A stretch of 64,000 nt of DNA, from the NCBI RefSeq assembly GCF_010389155.1, contig NC_057767.1, forward strand, positions 10,140,533-10,204,532, read 5' to 3'. The position numbers and the translations under genes are program-made. The notes beneath the pieces were generated by a model, which saw only the letters and a list, made by a program, of their open reading frames with translations, was not told the origin of the DNA and did not search any database. The DNA comes from Erigeron canadensis (lineage: Eukaryota; Streptophyta; Magnoliopsida; Asterales; Asteraceae). Shown here piece by piece: positions 47,048 to 57,285 of this stretch; positions within the stretch are counted from its first letter, which is position 1; each line of letters begins with the position of its first letter.

Positions 47048-48207
47048 GGGATAAGTGCCCAAAAATGTAACTAAGTATGACCAAATTTCTATTGTAGGAA
47101 CCAACTATCAGTTTTAGATATTGTATGGAAGTAACTTGGTAAAAAAGTCTAAAACATTAAAAAGTGACTTGTTCCATCATTAGCCGGTAAATACTCTATT
47201 TTCTTTTAATTATTTCCGACGTGGAATATGTGAGTTGGCAAATAACAACAAAAACTAACTTACATATAAAAACAAACGTTGGATCAGTTTCTCATTTCAC
47301 ACACACTTTTACACACACACGACAATTCCAAACCAAATCCACACATACAACATATATACGAAATCCAAAATTCGTCTTCGATCGATGTCTATTTAACTCT
47401 TCCACTGCTATATCAAGGTATGTCCTTCATTTATCTACAAGTAATTCATGTTTTGTAGCAAATATAGAAAGGGGGAAAACCAAAAACCCTAATTTTTCAT
47501 TTTTTCAATTTTTTAAATTTTATTGCAATTGCTTTCTATGTCAGAATATGCAAGATTCAATTCCTCGTATATTCTTTGACCACAAATACTAAGTATCTTT
47601 GGGAAGGCTGTTAAAAGTAAGTGTCATCTCTTGAATACTCCTAACAGTTAATAAAATGTGATAGCTTGGTTCATTGTACAGGAATGCAAGATGAATAAAG
47701 GGGTATTATACATAGGATAATTATTGTTGTATTGTTGCTTGTGTATATTTGCTACGAGAGAGACGGAATAAAAGGCAATTCAAAATTGTTGAGTTGTGTA
47801 AAGGAAAGCAAGTAGACCCGATTCTTACAGTTATCAGATACAGGAGTATGAGATTACAGGTTCAGTCGCCACCAGCTCACATATTCCACGTCGGAAATAA
47901 TTAAAAAGAAAATAGAGTATATACCGGCTAATGATGGAACAAGTCACTTTTTAATGTTTTAGACTCTTTTACCAAGTTACTTCCATATAATATCTAAAAC
48001 TGATAGTTGGTTCCTACAATAGACATTTGACCATACTTAGTTACATTTCCATGCACTTAAGTATTTACCGGCTAATGATGGAACAAATCACTTTTTAATG
48101 TTTTAGACTCTTTTACCAAGTTACTTCCATACAATATCCAAAACTGATTGTTGGTTCCTACAATAGACATTTGACCATACTTAGTTACATTTCCAGGCAC
48201 TTATCCC
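47048..48207. mobile_element. MULE with leader/exon-like cargo
   Basis: The ends GGGATAAGTGCCCAAAAATG and (reverse complement) GGGATAAGTGCCTGGAAATG continue as inverted repeats for about 180 bp up to TTCCGACGTGGAATATGTGAG. The TSD TATTAATTT/TATTATTTT (47039-47047, 48208-48216) matches at 8 of 9 bases. The right TIR contains a tandem copy of itself (47933 and 48065). The interior 47230-47870 has a C/A-rich leader-like stretch and an AAG|GTATGT donor-like site at 47417; no protein was recognised. Confidence 0.85.
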
Positions 48208-49490
48208 TATTATTTTTATATCCGTGCAAATCGGGTGGTAGTCATGACGACAGCGGTGTGATGTTGGGAGCGACTGTTAGCGGTTGAGGCGGTGTATGGA
48301 TAACTGATGTAAAGTATGTGATGTAAGGTTAATGCCGATATTTTAAAAGATAAATGACTTTAATCATTGGGGTATTTTAGATAATTTCTTCATGTAACTT
48401 TCAATAAGAGATTTTTTTTTTAATTAAATAGTATAGTTATAATTAAATCTTAAAAGGACATTTTTTAGTAATACTAGTCATAGGTCGATGCGATGTGTAG
48501 TAGTGATGGTGGTGAAAGTGACGGATGATGGTTGCGATAGTGGCATAGTTATTGATGTAAAAGGAACTAACGAAAAGAAGATGTAGTTATTTTAAAGGAT
48601 GAAAATTTTATGTTATAAATAATTTCATTAAAGAAAATATAATTATATTAGGTGAAAATATTTAAATTTATAAATAAGACAGATGTGTAACTTTGATAAA
48701 TCAAGTTTTTTTTTTCATAAATGAGATGTAATCAAACGTTTTATAATGTAGTATTAATGATTGTAAAATAATCATAGCTCATAGTTGAAAATATAAACTA
48801 TTGTTTTAAGTAAGTTTTATGATAGAATATATTTTTTTCCTTTTGAAGTTTTTTAAGCGACAATTGATTTACAACTTAAAAGTGTGAAATAACTAAAAGT
48901 TAGTTTAAATACTCCAACCATATTATTAAAGAGGTATTTATATAATCTTTTAAGAATTAAAAGTCTAACCAAAATAAAACCTCAAAATGCTCCTTCAAGT
49001 CATTATTCATTTTGAATTCTCTTTTTTTTTTTTTTTCAAATAGAAGCTTTGGTGGATTCAATTAAATAAGATTTTTAACATAATAATATCTTTTCGTTTG
49101 ACCGAAAGTTAGAAGAACAAAAAATCGTATTGAGATTATTCTAAGTTTCTTACGGCTACTATTAGATAAAAAAAACAAGGGTTATCTTTAATGTTTTATA
49201 CAATTTGTTAGATGTTGGGTAATGTTTTGTGTGAAATTTGGTTTTTTACATACGAACAATGTTAAATTCATCGAGACTGTATTGGAAGATTGTTTGGGTG
49301 AGTCCATGGTATTTAGACGCCATTATAATCAATTGAATTTGATTGTTCGTGGATACTTTATAAAAATCCGCCATTGATCTTTTCCTCCACTAAGAAGGGA
49401 TCTAGTACCCAACTATTGACTTCTCTTGGGATTTCATAAAACTCTATTCACATTCATGATTTAAACCCAGACTATAATGCATTTTTTTTT
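48208..49490. other. AT-rich spacer
   Basis: No gene. 48220-48560 has GTGGTGATGGTGG-type words similar to decayed Helitron 3' sequence. Confidence 0.5.
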
Positions 49491-50519
49491 GAAAAATTTC
49501 ATATATGTCATTGATAAGTTAGAAAATATCATATTTATCCAATTAAATTTTAAAATATCATATATGTCATTTCTAATTTATCAATATATCAAATATGCTA
49601 TTATTAAGTAACAAAATATCATAAATGTTATTTCCAATCTACTAATTATCAAATGTGCCGTTGTTAAAAAAAAAATTAAATATCATATATTTCTATTATT
49701 AAATTTGAAAAACACCATATATGTCAATGAAATATATCATATATGCCCTATTAAATTAATTTAGTCAAAATAAAACATAATTTTTTAAAATATTATTAAT
49801 GAAAATTTTGAAATTCACAGTTACACACGTATTTTCTTTTGTTTTTATAGTTCAATCCATGGTTTTTTTCCAAACCATGTACATTTAATTCAACATTACC
49901 GACATGATTATATTGATTGATCTTTTTAAATCCGTTATTCATTTCAATTCATGGTACATAGTAAGTGTTGCGATCATGGTTTGTAAGCGACTCAACCATA
50001 TGTGATGCTTTTATATTTTTGCTTACTAATTAGTCTCCACGACATTTGATGCAAGAAAACTCATGAATTAAAAGAGAGAAGATAAATTTGAATTTAAAAT
50101 TTAATGATGAATTTAAAGTATTTGATAAAGACATGTTAGCTATATTTCAAAAATACTGACAACATATATAACATTTAATAATAATGTATTTGGGCACACA
50201 CGATTTTTTTTACTTAACAATGACATATTTGATATTGGGAAAAACAAATATGTTGTTAGAAGCATGTATGCTTCTCAATTCCCCTCACAATCTTTCCCCC
50301 TAAAAATCACATGTGTAAATACAAAATCATCTCCCCTCACAAAATCATGCTAGAAGCATGCTTCTAACAGCACATTTGTTATTCCCTTTGATATTTGAGT
50401 GTATTAAGAGTAGCATATTTGATATTTAAGTGTATAAGAGTGACACATATGATATTTCAAAATTAAATTGGGCAAATATGATATTATTTGACTTATCAAT
50501 GGCATATATTAAATTATCC
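49491..50519. mobile_element. Foldback element of about 1 kb
   Basis: The left arm GAAAAATTTCATATATGTCATTGATAAG and the reverse complement of the right arm (GGATAATTTAATATATGCCATTGATAAG) remain similar for about 150 bp. Each arm contains repeated TATCATATATGTCA units. Both flanks are T runs (T9 left, T6 right), so a TSD is unclear. It contains a nested MITE at 50237. Confidence 0.65.
50237..50386. mobile_element. 150-bp Mutator MITE
   Basis: The ends GGGAAAAACAAATATGTTG and (reverse complement) GGGAATAACAAATGTGCTG continue through GTTAGAAGCATG. A perfect 9-bp TSD TTTGATATT flanks it (50228-50236, 50387-50395). Confidence 0.93.
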
Positions 50520-51615
50520 TTTTTTATATAAATTCGAATAATTTATCAGTACATGTATTTTGTATTTGATATATTTTTTGATTTTCTTTTTTCAAGTTAT
50601 CAATAGTGAATTGTTTTTGGGGAAAATGAGTAAATGAGAATGGTATTGTTTCATATTCAAATTGAGTGAAAACCCTTTCACATTAAATTTTAACACTATC
50701 TATTTTTCATTAAAAAAAAATATATTGTTGCTAGAAAAAGTAAATAATTACATAATTTAAAAACTTAAGCTGGCAGCATGCTCTAAGTTATCCCCTTGTT
50801 CTTCTTAAGAAAATTCGTTTGAATAATGAATCAGGCTAGTTGACTGTTGGCTGTTGGTTCAGTCTTCTTCTTTAGTTTTTTTTTTCTTTTTAGTTTTAGT
50901 TTTTAAGTTAGCGTGTTGTGTAGATGTTAGCTTAACTTATTGAGGTTTTTTTCCCTTTTAATTAGCTTGACAATATTTTAGTCTTTCATGCTTTAACCAA
51001 TAAATTCTTTTAACACTTTCGCGTGAATAGTGAAGCAGCTGGTTGGCAGTTGTCTCAGCAGCCTGCCTACTTAGTTTTTTTTTTCCTTCCAATTTTAGTG
51101 TTTAAGTTAGCGTGTTGTGTAGATGTTAACTTAACTTCTTGGTTTTTGTTTTTTCAATTTTTAATTTTATTTAGGGTGGTAATATTTTAGTTTTTCATAC
51201 TTTAACCACTAAATCCTTTTAAGATTTTTTATTTTTACCATTAAAGTTTAACGATTCATGTGATACAACTTTAATCAATTATAATTTTCACAATCAAAGT
51301 TTTAAGCTTCTTATTTTTATCTTCCAAAAACATTGCAAATTTATATTTCGTCATCAAAGTTTTATGTTTTAAGATTAACGTGTATTGTTTAACGATGTGT
51401 TTTTGTGTCTAATGGTAACAGTTGGCGTGTTACAATTAATTGCCTGCATTCAAATCTATGTTCGGTTGTTATCCCGAGTCAATGATCGGGTATAACACTA
51501 GTTCTGTTAAAAATCATTTTATGTTTGAAATGGGTTTTTTTTTTAAATAAGATTTGAAAATGGAAAAATGAGAATGGCATTGTCTCATATTCAAAGTTGA
51601 TTGAAAATGCTCGTA
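50520..51615. other. Spacer with a 199-bp duplication
   Basis: GCGTGTTGTGTAGATGTTA occurs at 50911 and 51110 within a diverged direct repeat of about 199 bp. No gene. Confidence 0.6.
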
Positions 51616-52580
51616 TTAGTCCCAACTATCACTAGATGGGTGCTGAAGACACCTCTATGTCGATGGTGAGTGAACTTTGCAACACGATCAATTAATCTGG
51701 ATGTGACCAGTTTAGTTTGATCGTGTACCAGGTTAACTGGAATTAAGTATTAAAGTGACAGAATGTTAATACATGCAATAATATAAATGACGAGCATATA
51801 AACTGGTGAGACAATATGTAATTTTCAAGTGTATTTTATTTATTACTGTTTAAATAAAATACAAGGTTGTTGCGGAACCAAGATAATACAAGAATGTAAA
51901 TATCCTAACAACCCATGAATTACAATTGATCTAAACTTGGAAATTCTCCTAAACAATCGAAACACTTAGAGTTGTGAAATGTTTCTTTTTGCGATTGAGA
52001 GAATATTGCACAAGTTCACCAATATTGCAGAATATTTGTATTTGCAAAGTTATTGAAACAGCTTGTGCAAGGACCTCTATTTATAGTCGAAGATTGAGCA
52101 TGGGGATCTCAACTTCGATGTACAAATATGGTTGACAGCACACAAAAGTATTGTTTAAATAATCCTTTGTGTGTGTTAAATAAAGTAAGACAAAAGGTTA
52201 CTTTATTCAACCACTCTACATCTTTGTATCTTTATCCAAAGACAATATCATTGTCCGGTTAAAAGGATGTAGAGTAAAAAAGGTCCTCCTCGTAATCAGT
52301 GTAAAGCTTTGTAAGAGCATTTACACTGGAGGATTCTCCAGTTGATTGATCTGGTAGATTGTCAACTGGGCTTCGCTGCCATTGCCAATCTCTATTTTCC
52401 ATTTGTTGTCTTTGACTTCAACTGGAAGGTCTTCAGATTCTAGTCGTCTGATCTCAACTGGAGGAAGTCATCAGTTGCTAAACCTGTACAATGCAACTGG
52501 ACTTCTAATATTTCGGACAATTCCTCATGCTCTCCAGATGTCACTGGAGAGCTCCAGTTTAGTTAAAACTGGACCTAACA
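51616..52580 (-). repeat. 3' LTR of the Sirevirus-like element
   Basis: 965 bp; in element orientation starts TGTTAGGTCCAG and ends GGGACTAA. Nearly identical to 63068-64000 except for small gaps in the latter. It contains repeated AACTGGA and TCCAGTT words, probably U3 motifs. A lone ATTTATAG (minus CTATAAAT) near 52080 may be the TATA box. Confidence 0.93.
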
Positions 52581-52595
52581 AATTCCCCCTAATTG
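52581..52595 (-). other. Polypurine tract
   Basis: Minus strand CAATTAGGGGGAATT directly before the LTR start TGTTAGG; the plus-strand primer site of the retroelement. Confidence 0.85.
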
Positions 52596-52856
52596 TCCTG
52601 AAATATTGTCAAGTATTTTCAAACTTGTTTCTATACAAGTTTAAGTTTGAAATACTTGAATTTGATAAGACCTATTAAGTTTCCAAGACATTTTTATAGA
52701 TCATCAAATGTCTTGGATTTTGTTTTAAGTGTTTGTAGATCTTATCAGATATCTTACTTGTAGGTTACAATCTGGCAACTTGTATATACATACAATTTCA
52801 AATAAATTACAAGAGAGTACACAAAATTACAAGCAGATAATAGTTAGAAGGAAAAC

Positions 52857-55800
52857 TTAAACAGATGGCCCTTCGCCAGTTTTCCTTCTCTTTGAGACTG
52901 ATGAAATCGGCTGAGTATCCTCAGGATCAAGGCCTAATCTTTCTTCAATGTTTTCCTTGAACTTGATGAGATTTTGCAATACATACTCCCAGCCTCTTTC
53001 AACTTTATTCTTCCTCTGCCTCCCCTCCAACAGCCTCAACATCTCAACATGCTCGGAATGACCATACTGATTGACATCCGGGTTCTCAGTAGTCCTTTTA
53101 GGTCCACCAAAGTATTGTACCTCAACAACAAAATGCTTGGCACCAGGCTTAATTGAAACCTTAACATCAGTAATCCTGCCTCTATTGTGCCTTCGACGCT
53201 GTACATCTGACAAATATGTGCGAGCTTCAGATTCATTTGTCAGTTTGATTTTGCTCGTGCTCAGCTTTTGTGTAGCAGCTCGAATATCATCTGTTGTGGG
53301 TTCACATGGTTCTACCCAAGTCCTCAGATTTGCATCTCTTGGTAAGGCCTTTTGTTTTCTTCCTTTGGACTTGGGTGGATTCAACACTTTGGTGACCGCC
53401 TTCTTGACCTGCTCAGTTCTCTTGAGAATCCCTTCAGATCTGATCTCTCTGGCCTTTTCCACCGATACATTCAAACACTTTGCATCCAGTTCAGCCTCAT
53501 CATCCTGGTAGTGTTTGTCCAGTTCTACTTCAAGCATCTCCTTCAGTGCATTGACTATTCTTGTATCTTCTTTGATCTTCTTGTATTCAACAAGTGTCAA
53601 GCCAAGGAGTTGAGCATCAGTGATATCAACAAGAGGGGTTGGAAGATTTTTTCTTGATTCAAACTGGTTTGCCTTCATTTGTTTCTTCCTTTCCTTGACC
53701 AGGTATCCCACTCTTGCTAATTTCTGGCTCTCGCTTTCAGTAACTGGAGGCAACAAATCGACATTGCCAGTTTCCAACATTGGTGCATCGGTGGCTGGTT
53801 CCAAAGATTCATCAGCAATGGCCTTTCCCTTGTCAACACTCCCTACCACCACATCATCAAACACCTCAAACCCTTGCTCACCAGCCTCAGTACTGGTAGC
53901 CATCACAATCTCCTTCCCTTTACTTGAAGTCTTCACAAGAGTGTGAGGGGCATGTACCGACCTTTCCCCCTTGGCAGCATCTAGTCCCTGCCTGATGGCT
54001 TCAAAATCAGCATGACTAGAGGGCAGGCGATCTAGAGGCTGCCATGATTGCATTGTCTTACACTCTTTGAAGACTCCACAAAGCATGCGAACTGTCCTCC
54101 AAAGATGATTTATCTCTTGAGATTGAGTCATTACATTTCCACTTGTCTGCTCTTGACTCTTTAAAATTTGTTTGAGAATGGAGAGATCATCTGAAGAGAG
54201 CCCAGTTGCAGGGACTTCCTGAGCACTGTCAGGCTCAACCGCCCTTCCTTTGCCAACTTCAGTGGTCAGATCAGATATGGCAGTTGAATGTTCAGACACT
54301 TTGCTAGCCAGCGTATCCAGACTGCACCTCAACCGATCAATCTCAGATGTTATTGGAGTGAGATCGACCTGGGGCACTGCAATCTTGGTGATCTCAGATA
54401 TCACCTTTTCTATCAAGTTACTCTCACTGGCAGCCAAAGTTTCTTCGATCTTGAGACCCACTGAAGAGGCCAACCGACTCCCAAGCTCTGTCACATCTAG
54501 GCCAGGTTTGCTACACAGCTCTTGCACCTGCCTTTCCAGATTCTTAATATCAACCTCTGAAGATCTGACAGTATTGTTCAGCAGGTTGGATATTGAGGAT
54601 GTGACTCCAGATTGAGTCAGTGCGAATGCCTCCCTTAAAGATATTGCCAATTGATTGGAGGATTCCACTAACTCGTTCAGCTTGCCAAACACCAAGTCCT
54701 CATTAGCAGAGAACTTGTTAATCCCCAGGTCAACCACTTTAATATTTTGCAGATGATCCTTGTGGTACCTGGAGAGGGACTTGGTGTTCTTCTCCAGTGT
54801 CTTTTGAATCTCTTCCACCCTCGCAAGAAGGTTCGAGAGATCGGTTTGAAAAGACACGAACTGGCTGTCCAATGACGGAGGAGAAGGTGTCACTGGACCA
54901 GCTGAGAAAGCTACAGGTGCAACTGGACGAGGTATGACAATATCTGGTTCTCCAGTTGCAGTAGCATCAGTAGAGAGAAGAGGAGGGGTTGTAGAAATGA
55001 AAGGAAGAGATTCAATGTGGCGTTCATGCTGAGAATGCTCAGGTGTGAACGACGGCGACGGTGGGGTTAGGATGTGTCTATTTCTAGGCACACCCATAGA
55101 AGAAGGTGATTGGCGAGAGGTGAATATTGGAGGTATTTCTAAGCTTTGTACATGAGTTGGGGAAACTGAAACATGTGGTTCTTGGGGTTGACCAAGGAGA
55201 GAAGGGAGCTGATCAAGTATAGTCGCATCAGCCATCTCCTGGTCAGATTCTGTCTCAGATGAGTCCGAAGACTCAAGCTGAAACACACCCTCATTTATGC
55301 CAAGATCCATAAATGTTGGGGGTGGCTGAACAAGTTGTTCAGACTCCTGATGACCAGTTTGAGTTGCCTCAATGGTATCATCAGTTTGAGGATCCGTTGC
55401 CGAAGCATCTTCTCCCTGGACAGAGGTGACTGGTGCCTCAACCACAACTGCTCTATCCTCAGTTGCAATATCATCGGCAGCGGCTTCAGAGACCACTATC
55501 ACAGATTGTGACTGGTCAGGTGCAGCAAGTCCAGATCTTGATCTCCTGCTTTTAGAGGATCTTCTTGCTTTAGGAACTGCCTGGACTCCTGCTTCTGCCA
55601 CAGTTACAACTTCAGTAGACGAACCGGTGGGTCCCTCATTATTTTGAGGCCCGCCCAGTTGCCTTTCTGATTCACCAGATTGTGGTGCATCAGTTTTAGA
55701 GAATGCAAAAATCATTCTCGGGGACATCTGGACTTCATCAGAAGTGGACACCAGGTTGTCCAGATTCCTCAACAGTTCTGGCACAGAGAACGAGGATTGC

Positions 55801-56588
55801 GTGTTGTTGTACTCGTCTCTGCCCAGAATCTGAATAAAACAAAGGGACAGAAACCTTGAAAAGGGAACACAAGGACCCCTGTTACCCTTTAACTTGAATA
55901 CCAGGCTTCTGAACAAAATGCCTGCAAAATCCACCCTCAGCCCATTCCAAAGGCAGTACGCCATTTCTGCCTGGAAGGAGTTTATCTGGTCCAATCCACC
56001 AGAACTCCCTCCCAAACTTTCCACCAAGTGGACCATAAAGAACTTCCAGGATGGTGAAAGCCCCTTCATTGTAATGGACCCCTTGGTCTTCAACACATCC
56101 CCCTCCACCATCTCCTTATTTCCCATATCAAGGAAGACCTGGCGGAAATTGATATTGGAGGAAATCACCACTGGAGTTTCATTATGTCTCCAGTAGTTGA
56201 GGTTAAGGGCTTCCCTCAACGTTCCAGTGGTGATGGTACACGGGACTGACCCATCCTTTAGAGAAAAGGAGATGGATGAGCAGTCCTCAGAAAGAGAGGC
56301 AGTGTACCAGAACTCACACAAGTAATCATGGAATAGCTTGTGTGGATTCAAAGAGAAGGCATCGCTGAGGGGAGAAATCCGAAGAAAGGATTGGATTCTC
56401 CCGATAAGAGAGTCAGCGGCCTGGAGCCCTTGAAGAGATGCCATTGGATTATTTGGATTTAGTTTAATAAGCTTAGAGCTTATGGGAGCACCAGTGGCAC
56501 GATTAACATTTTGTGATGGAATGTACTCAGCAGTGAGTAGATTCACATCACGAGAACGAGATGAAGAAGAAGAAGATTTAGGAGCCAT
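52857..56588 (-). CDS. 1243-aa extra ORF of the Sirevirus (env position)
   Basis: An uninterrupted 1243-codon ORF 697 bp downstream of pol and 260 bp before the PPT, in the place where Sireviruses may carry an env-like or additional ORF. Visible regions: Ser-rich N-terminus; a globular part at residues about 50-300 with FHDYLCEFWYTASLSEDCSS and FVHL.SLGGSSGG-like text, similar in style to retroelement-borne plant mobile/Transposase_32 domains; a Ser/Pro/Glu-rich linker about 310-560; coiled-coil heptads about 575-780 (NLLARVEEIQKTLEKNTKSL); and a Lys/Arg-rich C-terminal third ending SKRRKTGEG, a possible nuclear signal. No signal peptide or membrane segment is evident, so an envelope role is not supported. 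Function unknown. Confidence 0.8.
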   Translation of the reverse strand: MAPKSSSSSSRSRDVNLLTAEYIPSQNVNRATGAPISSKLIKLNPNNPMASLQGLQAADSLIGRIQSFLRISPLSDAFSLNPHKLFHDYLCEFWYTASLSEDCSSISFSLKDGSVPCTITTGTLREALNLNYWRHNETPVVISSNINFRQVFLDMGNKEMVEGDVLKTKGSITMKGLSPSWKFFMVHLVESLGGSSGGLDQINSFQAEMAYCLWNGLRVDFAGILFRSLVFKLKGNRGPCVPFSRFLSLCFIQILGRDEYNNTQSSFSVPELLRNLDNLVSTSDEVQMSPRMIFAFSKTDAPQSGESERQLGGPQNNEGPTGSSTEVVTVAEAGVQAVPKARRSSKSRRSRSGLAAPDQSQSVIVVSEAAADDIATEDRAVVVEAPVTSVQGEDASATDPQTDDTIEATQTGHQESEQLVQPPPTFMDLGINEGVFQLESSDSSETESDQEMADATILDQLPSLLGQPQEPHVSVSPTHVQSLEIPPIFTSRQSPSSMGVPRNRHILTPPSPSFTPEHSQHERHIESLPFISTTPPLLSTDATATGEPDIVIPRPVAPVAFSAGPVTPSPPSLDSQFVSFQTDLSNLLARVEEIQKTLEKNTKSLSRYHKDHLQNIKVVDLGINKFSANEDLVFGKLNELVESSNQLAISLREAFALTQSGVTSSISNLLNNTVRSSEVDIKNLERQVQELCSKPGLDVTELGSRLASSVGLKIEETLAASESNLIEKVISEITKIAVPQVDLTPITSEIDRLRCSLDTLASKVSEHSTAISDLTTEVGKGRAVEPDSAQEVPATGLSSDDLSILKQILKSQEQTSGNVMTQSQEINHLWRTVRMLCGVFKECKTMQSWQPLDRLPSSHADFEAIRQGLDAAKGERSVHAPHTLVKTSSKGKEIVMATSTEAGEQGFEVFDDVVVGSVDKGKAIADESLEPATDAPMLETGNVDLLPPVTESESQKLARVGYLVKERKKQMKANQFESRKNLPTPLVDITDAQLLGLTLVEYKKIKEDTRIVNALKEMLEVELDKHYQDDEAELDAKCLNVSVEKAREIRSEGILKRTEQVKKAVTKVLNPPKSKGRKQKALPRDANLRTWVEPCEPTTDDIRAATQKLSTSKIKLTNESEARTYLSDVQRRRHNRGRITDVKVSIKPGAKHFVVEVQYFGGPKRTTENPDVNQYGHSEHVEMLRLLEGRQRKNKVERGWEYVLQNLIKFKENIEERLGLDPEDTQPISSVSKRRKTGEGPSV

Positions 56589-57285
56589 TTGTGAATTTAG
56601 ATTTAGGGTTTTGGACTTAAAGAAGAAAGAGAGAAAAGGATCTCGAATTGTGAATGATTGAAAGAGTAAATGAAGGAATTTTGAGAGAAGTAAATGAGAC
56701 GGATATATTGGTGGGGGTATATATAGGCAGTAAAAATATTGCCAAAATATATACGAAAAGATATTTTAGTCTCCAAAAGTTTGAAATAATTTGTAAAAAG
56801 TTATTTTCCAAAATTTTGAGAATTCAAAAATATTTAATACTTCCCATCAAGCATTTAATGCTACGACGGCTGGTATTCACATTTACCCACTAACTTCACC
56901 AATACCCATAAAAGTGCAGTACATTTCGGCAAAAGTCTTGACACGTAAGACATGTCAGGTGACGTTCGTGAGTGCGAGGTTAGTACTCGAGTAACATCAC
57001 GTGTCACAAGTATCCACCAAGTAAAACACAACGTTATGAAATCTGGCTGACCACCATTTTGAGACAAGACCAAACTAGCAACCAAAAGAAAATTTAGATG
57101 CCAGTTTCAACTGATAACCTTCAGTTGCATTTTTCAATAATTTATTTGAAAAATATTTTGAGTCTTTTTCCCCCTAAAAATGTGATCCATTTGATCAATG
57201 ACTAGTCTTTGAGTACATCAAGGCGTTCAATCTCCAACCAATCAAGGATCACCTGGACCATCCTCAACTGAAGGGCCTCTTCAGT
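56589..57285 (-). other. Spacer between pol and the extra ORF
   Basis: Noncoding; AT-rich near the ORF start. It could hold a splice acceptor or promoter for the downstream ORF, but none is certain. Confidence 0.5.

Noticed and set aside
47221..47592. A 123-codon plus-strand frame within the 47-kb MULE
   Set aside because: No domain and biased composition; the region looks like a leader and intron rather than a coding exon.
53071..53511. Open frames on the plus strand between 52.9 and 60.7 kb
   Set aside because: They lie antisense to the Sirevirus ORFs and have no recognisable domains; shadows of the minus-strand coding sequence.
52857..56588. Naming the extra Sirevirus ORF as envelope
   Set aside because: No signal peptide, membrane segment or glycoprotein-like features are visible; only its position fits.
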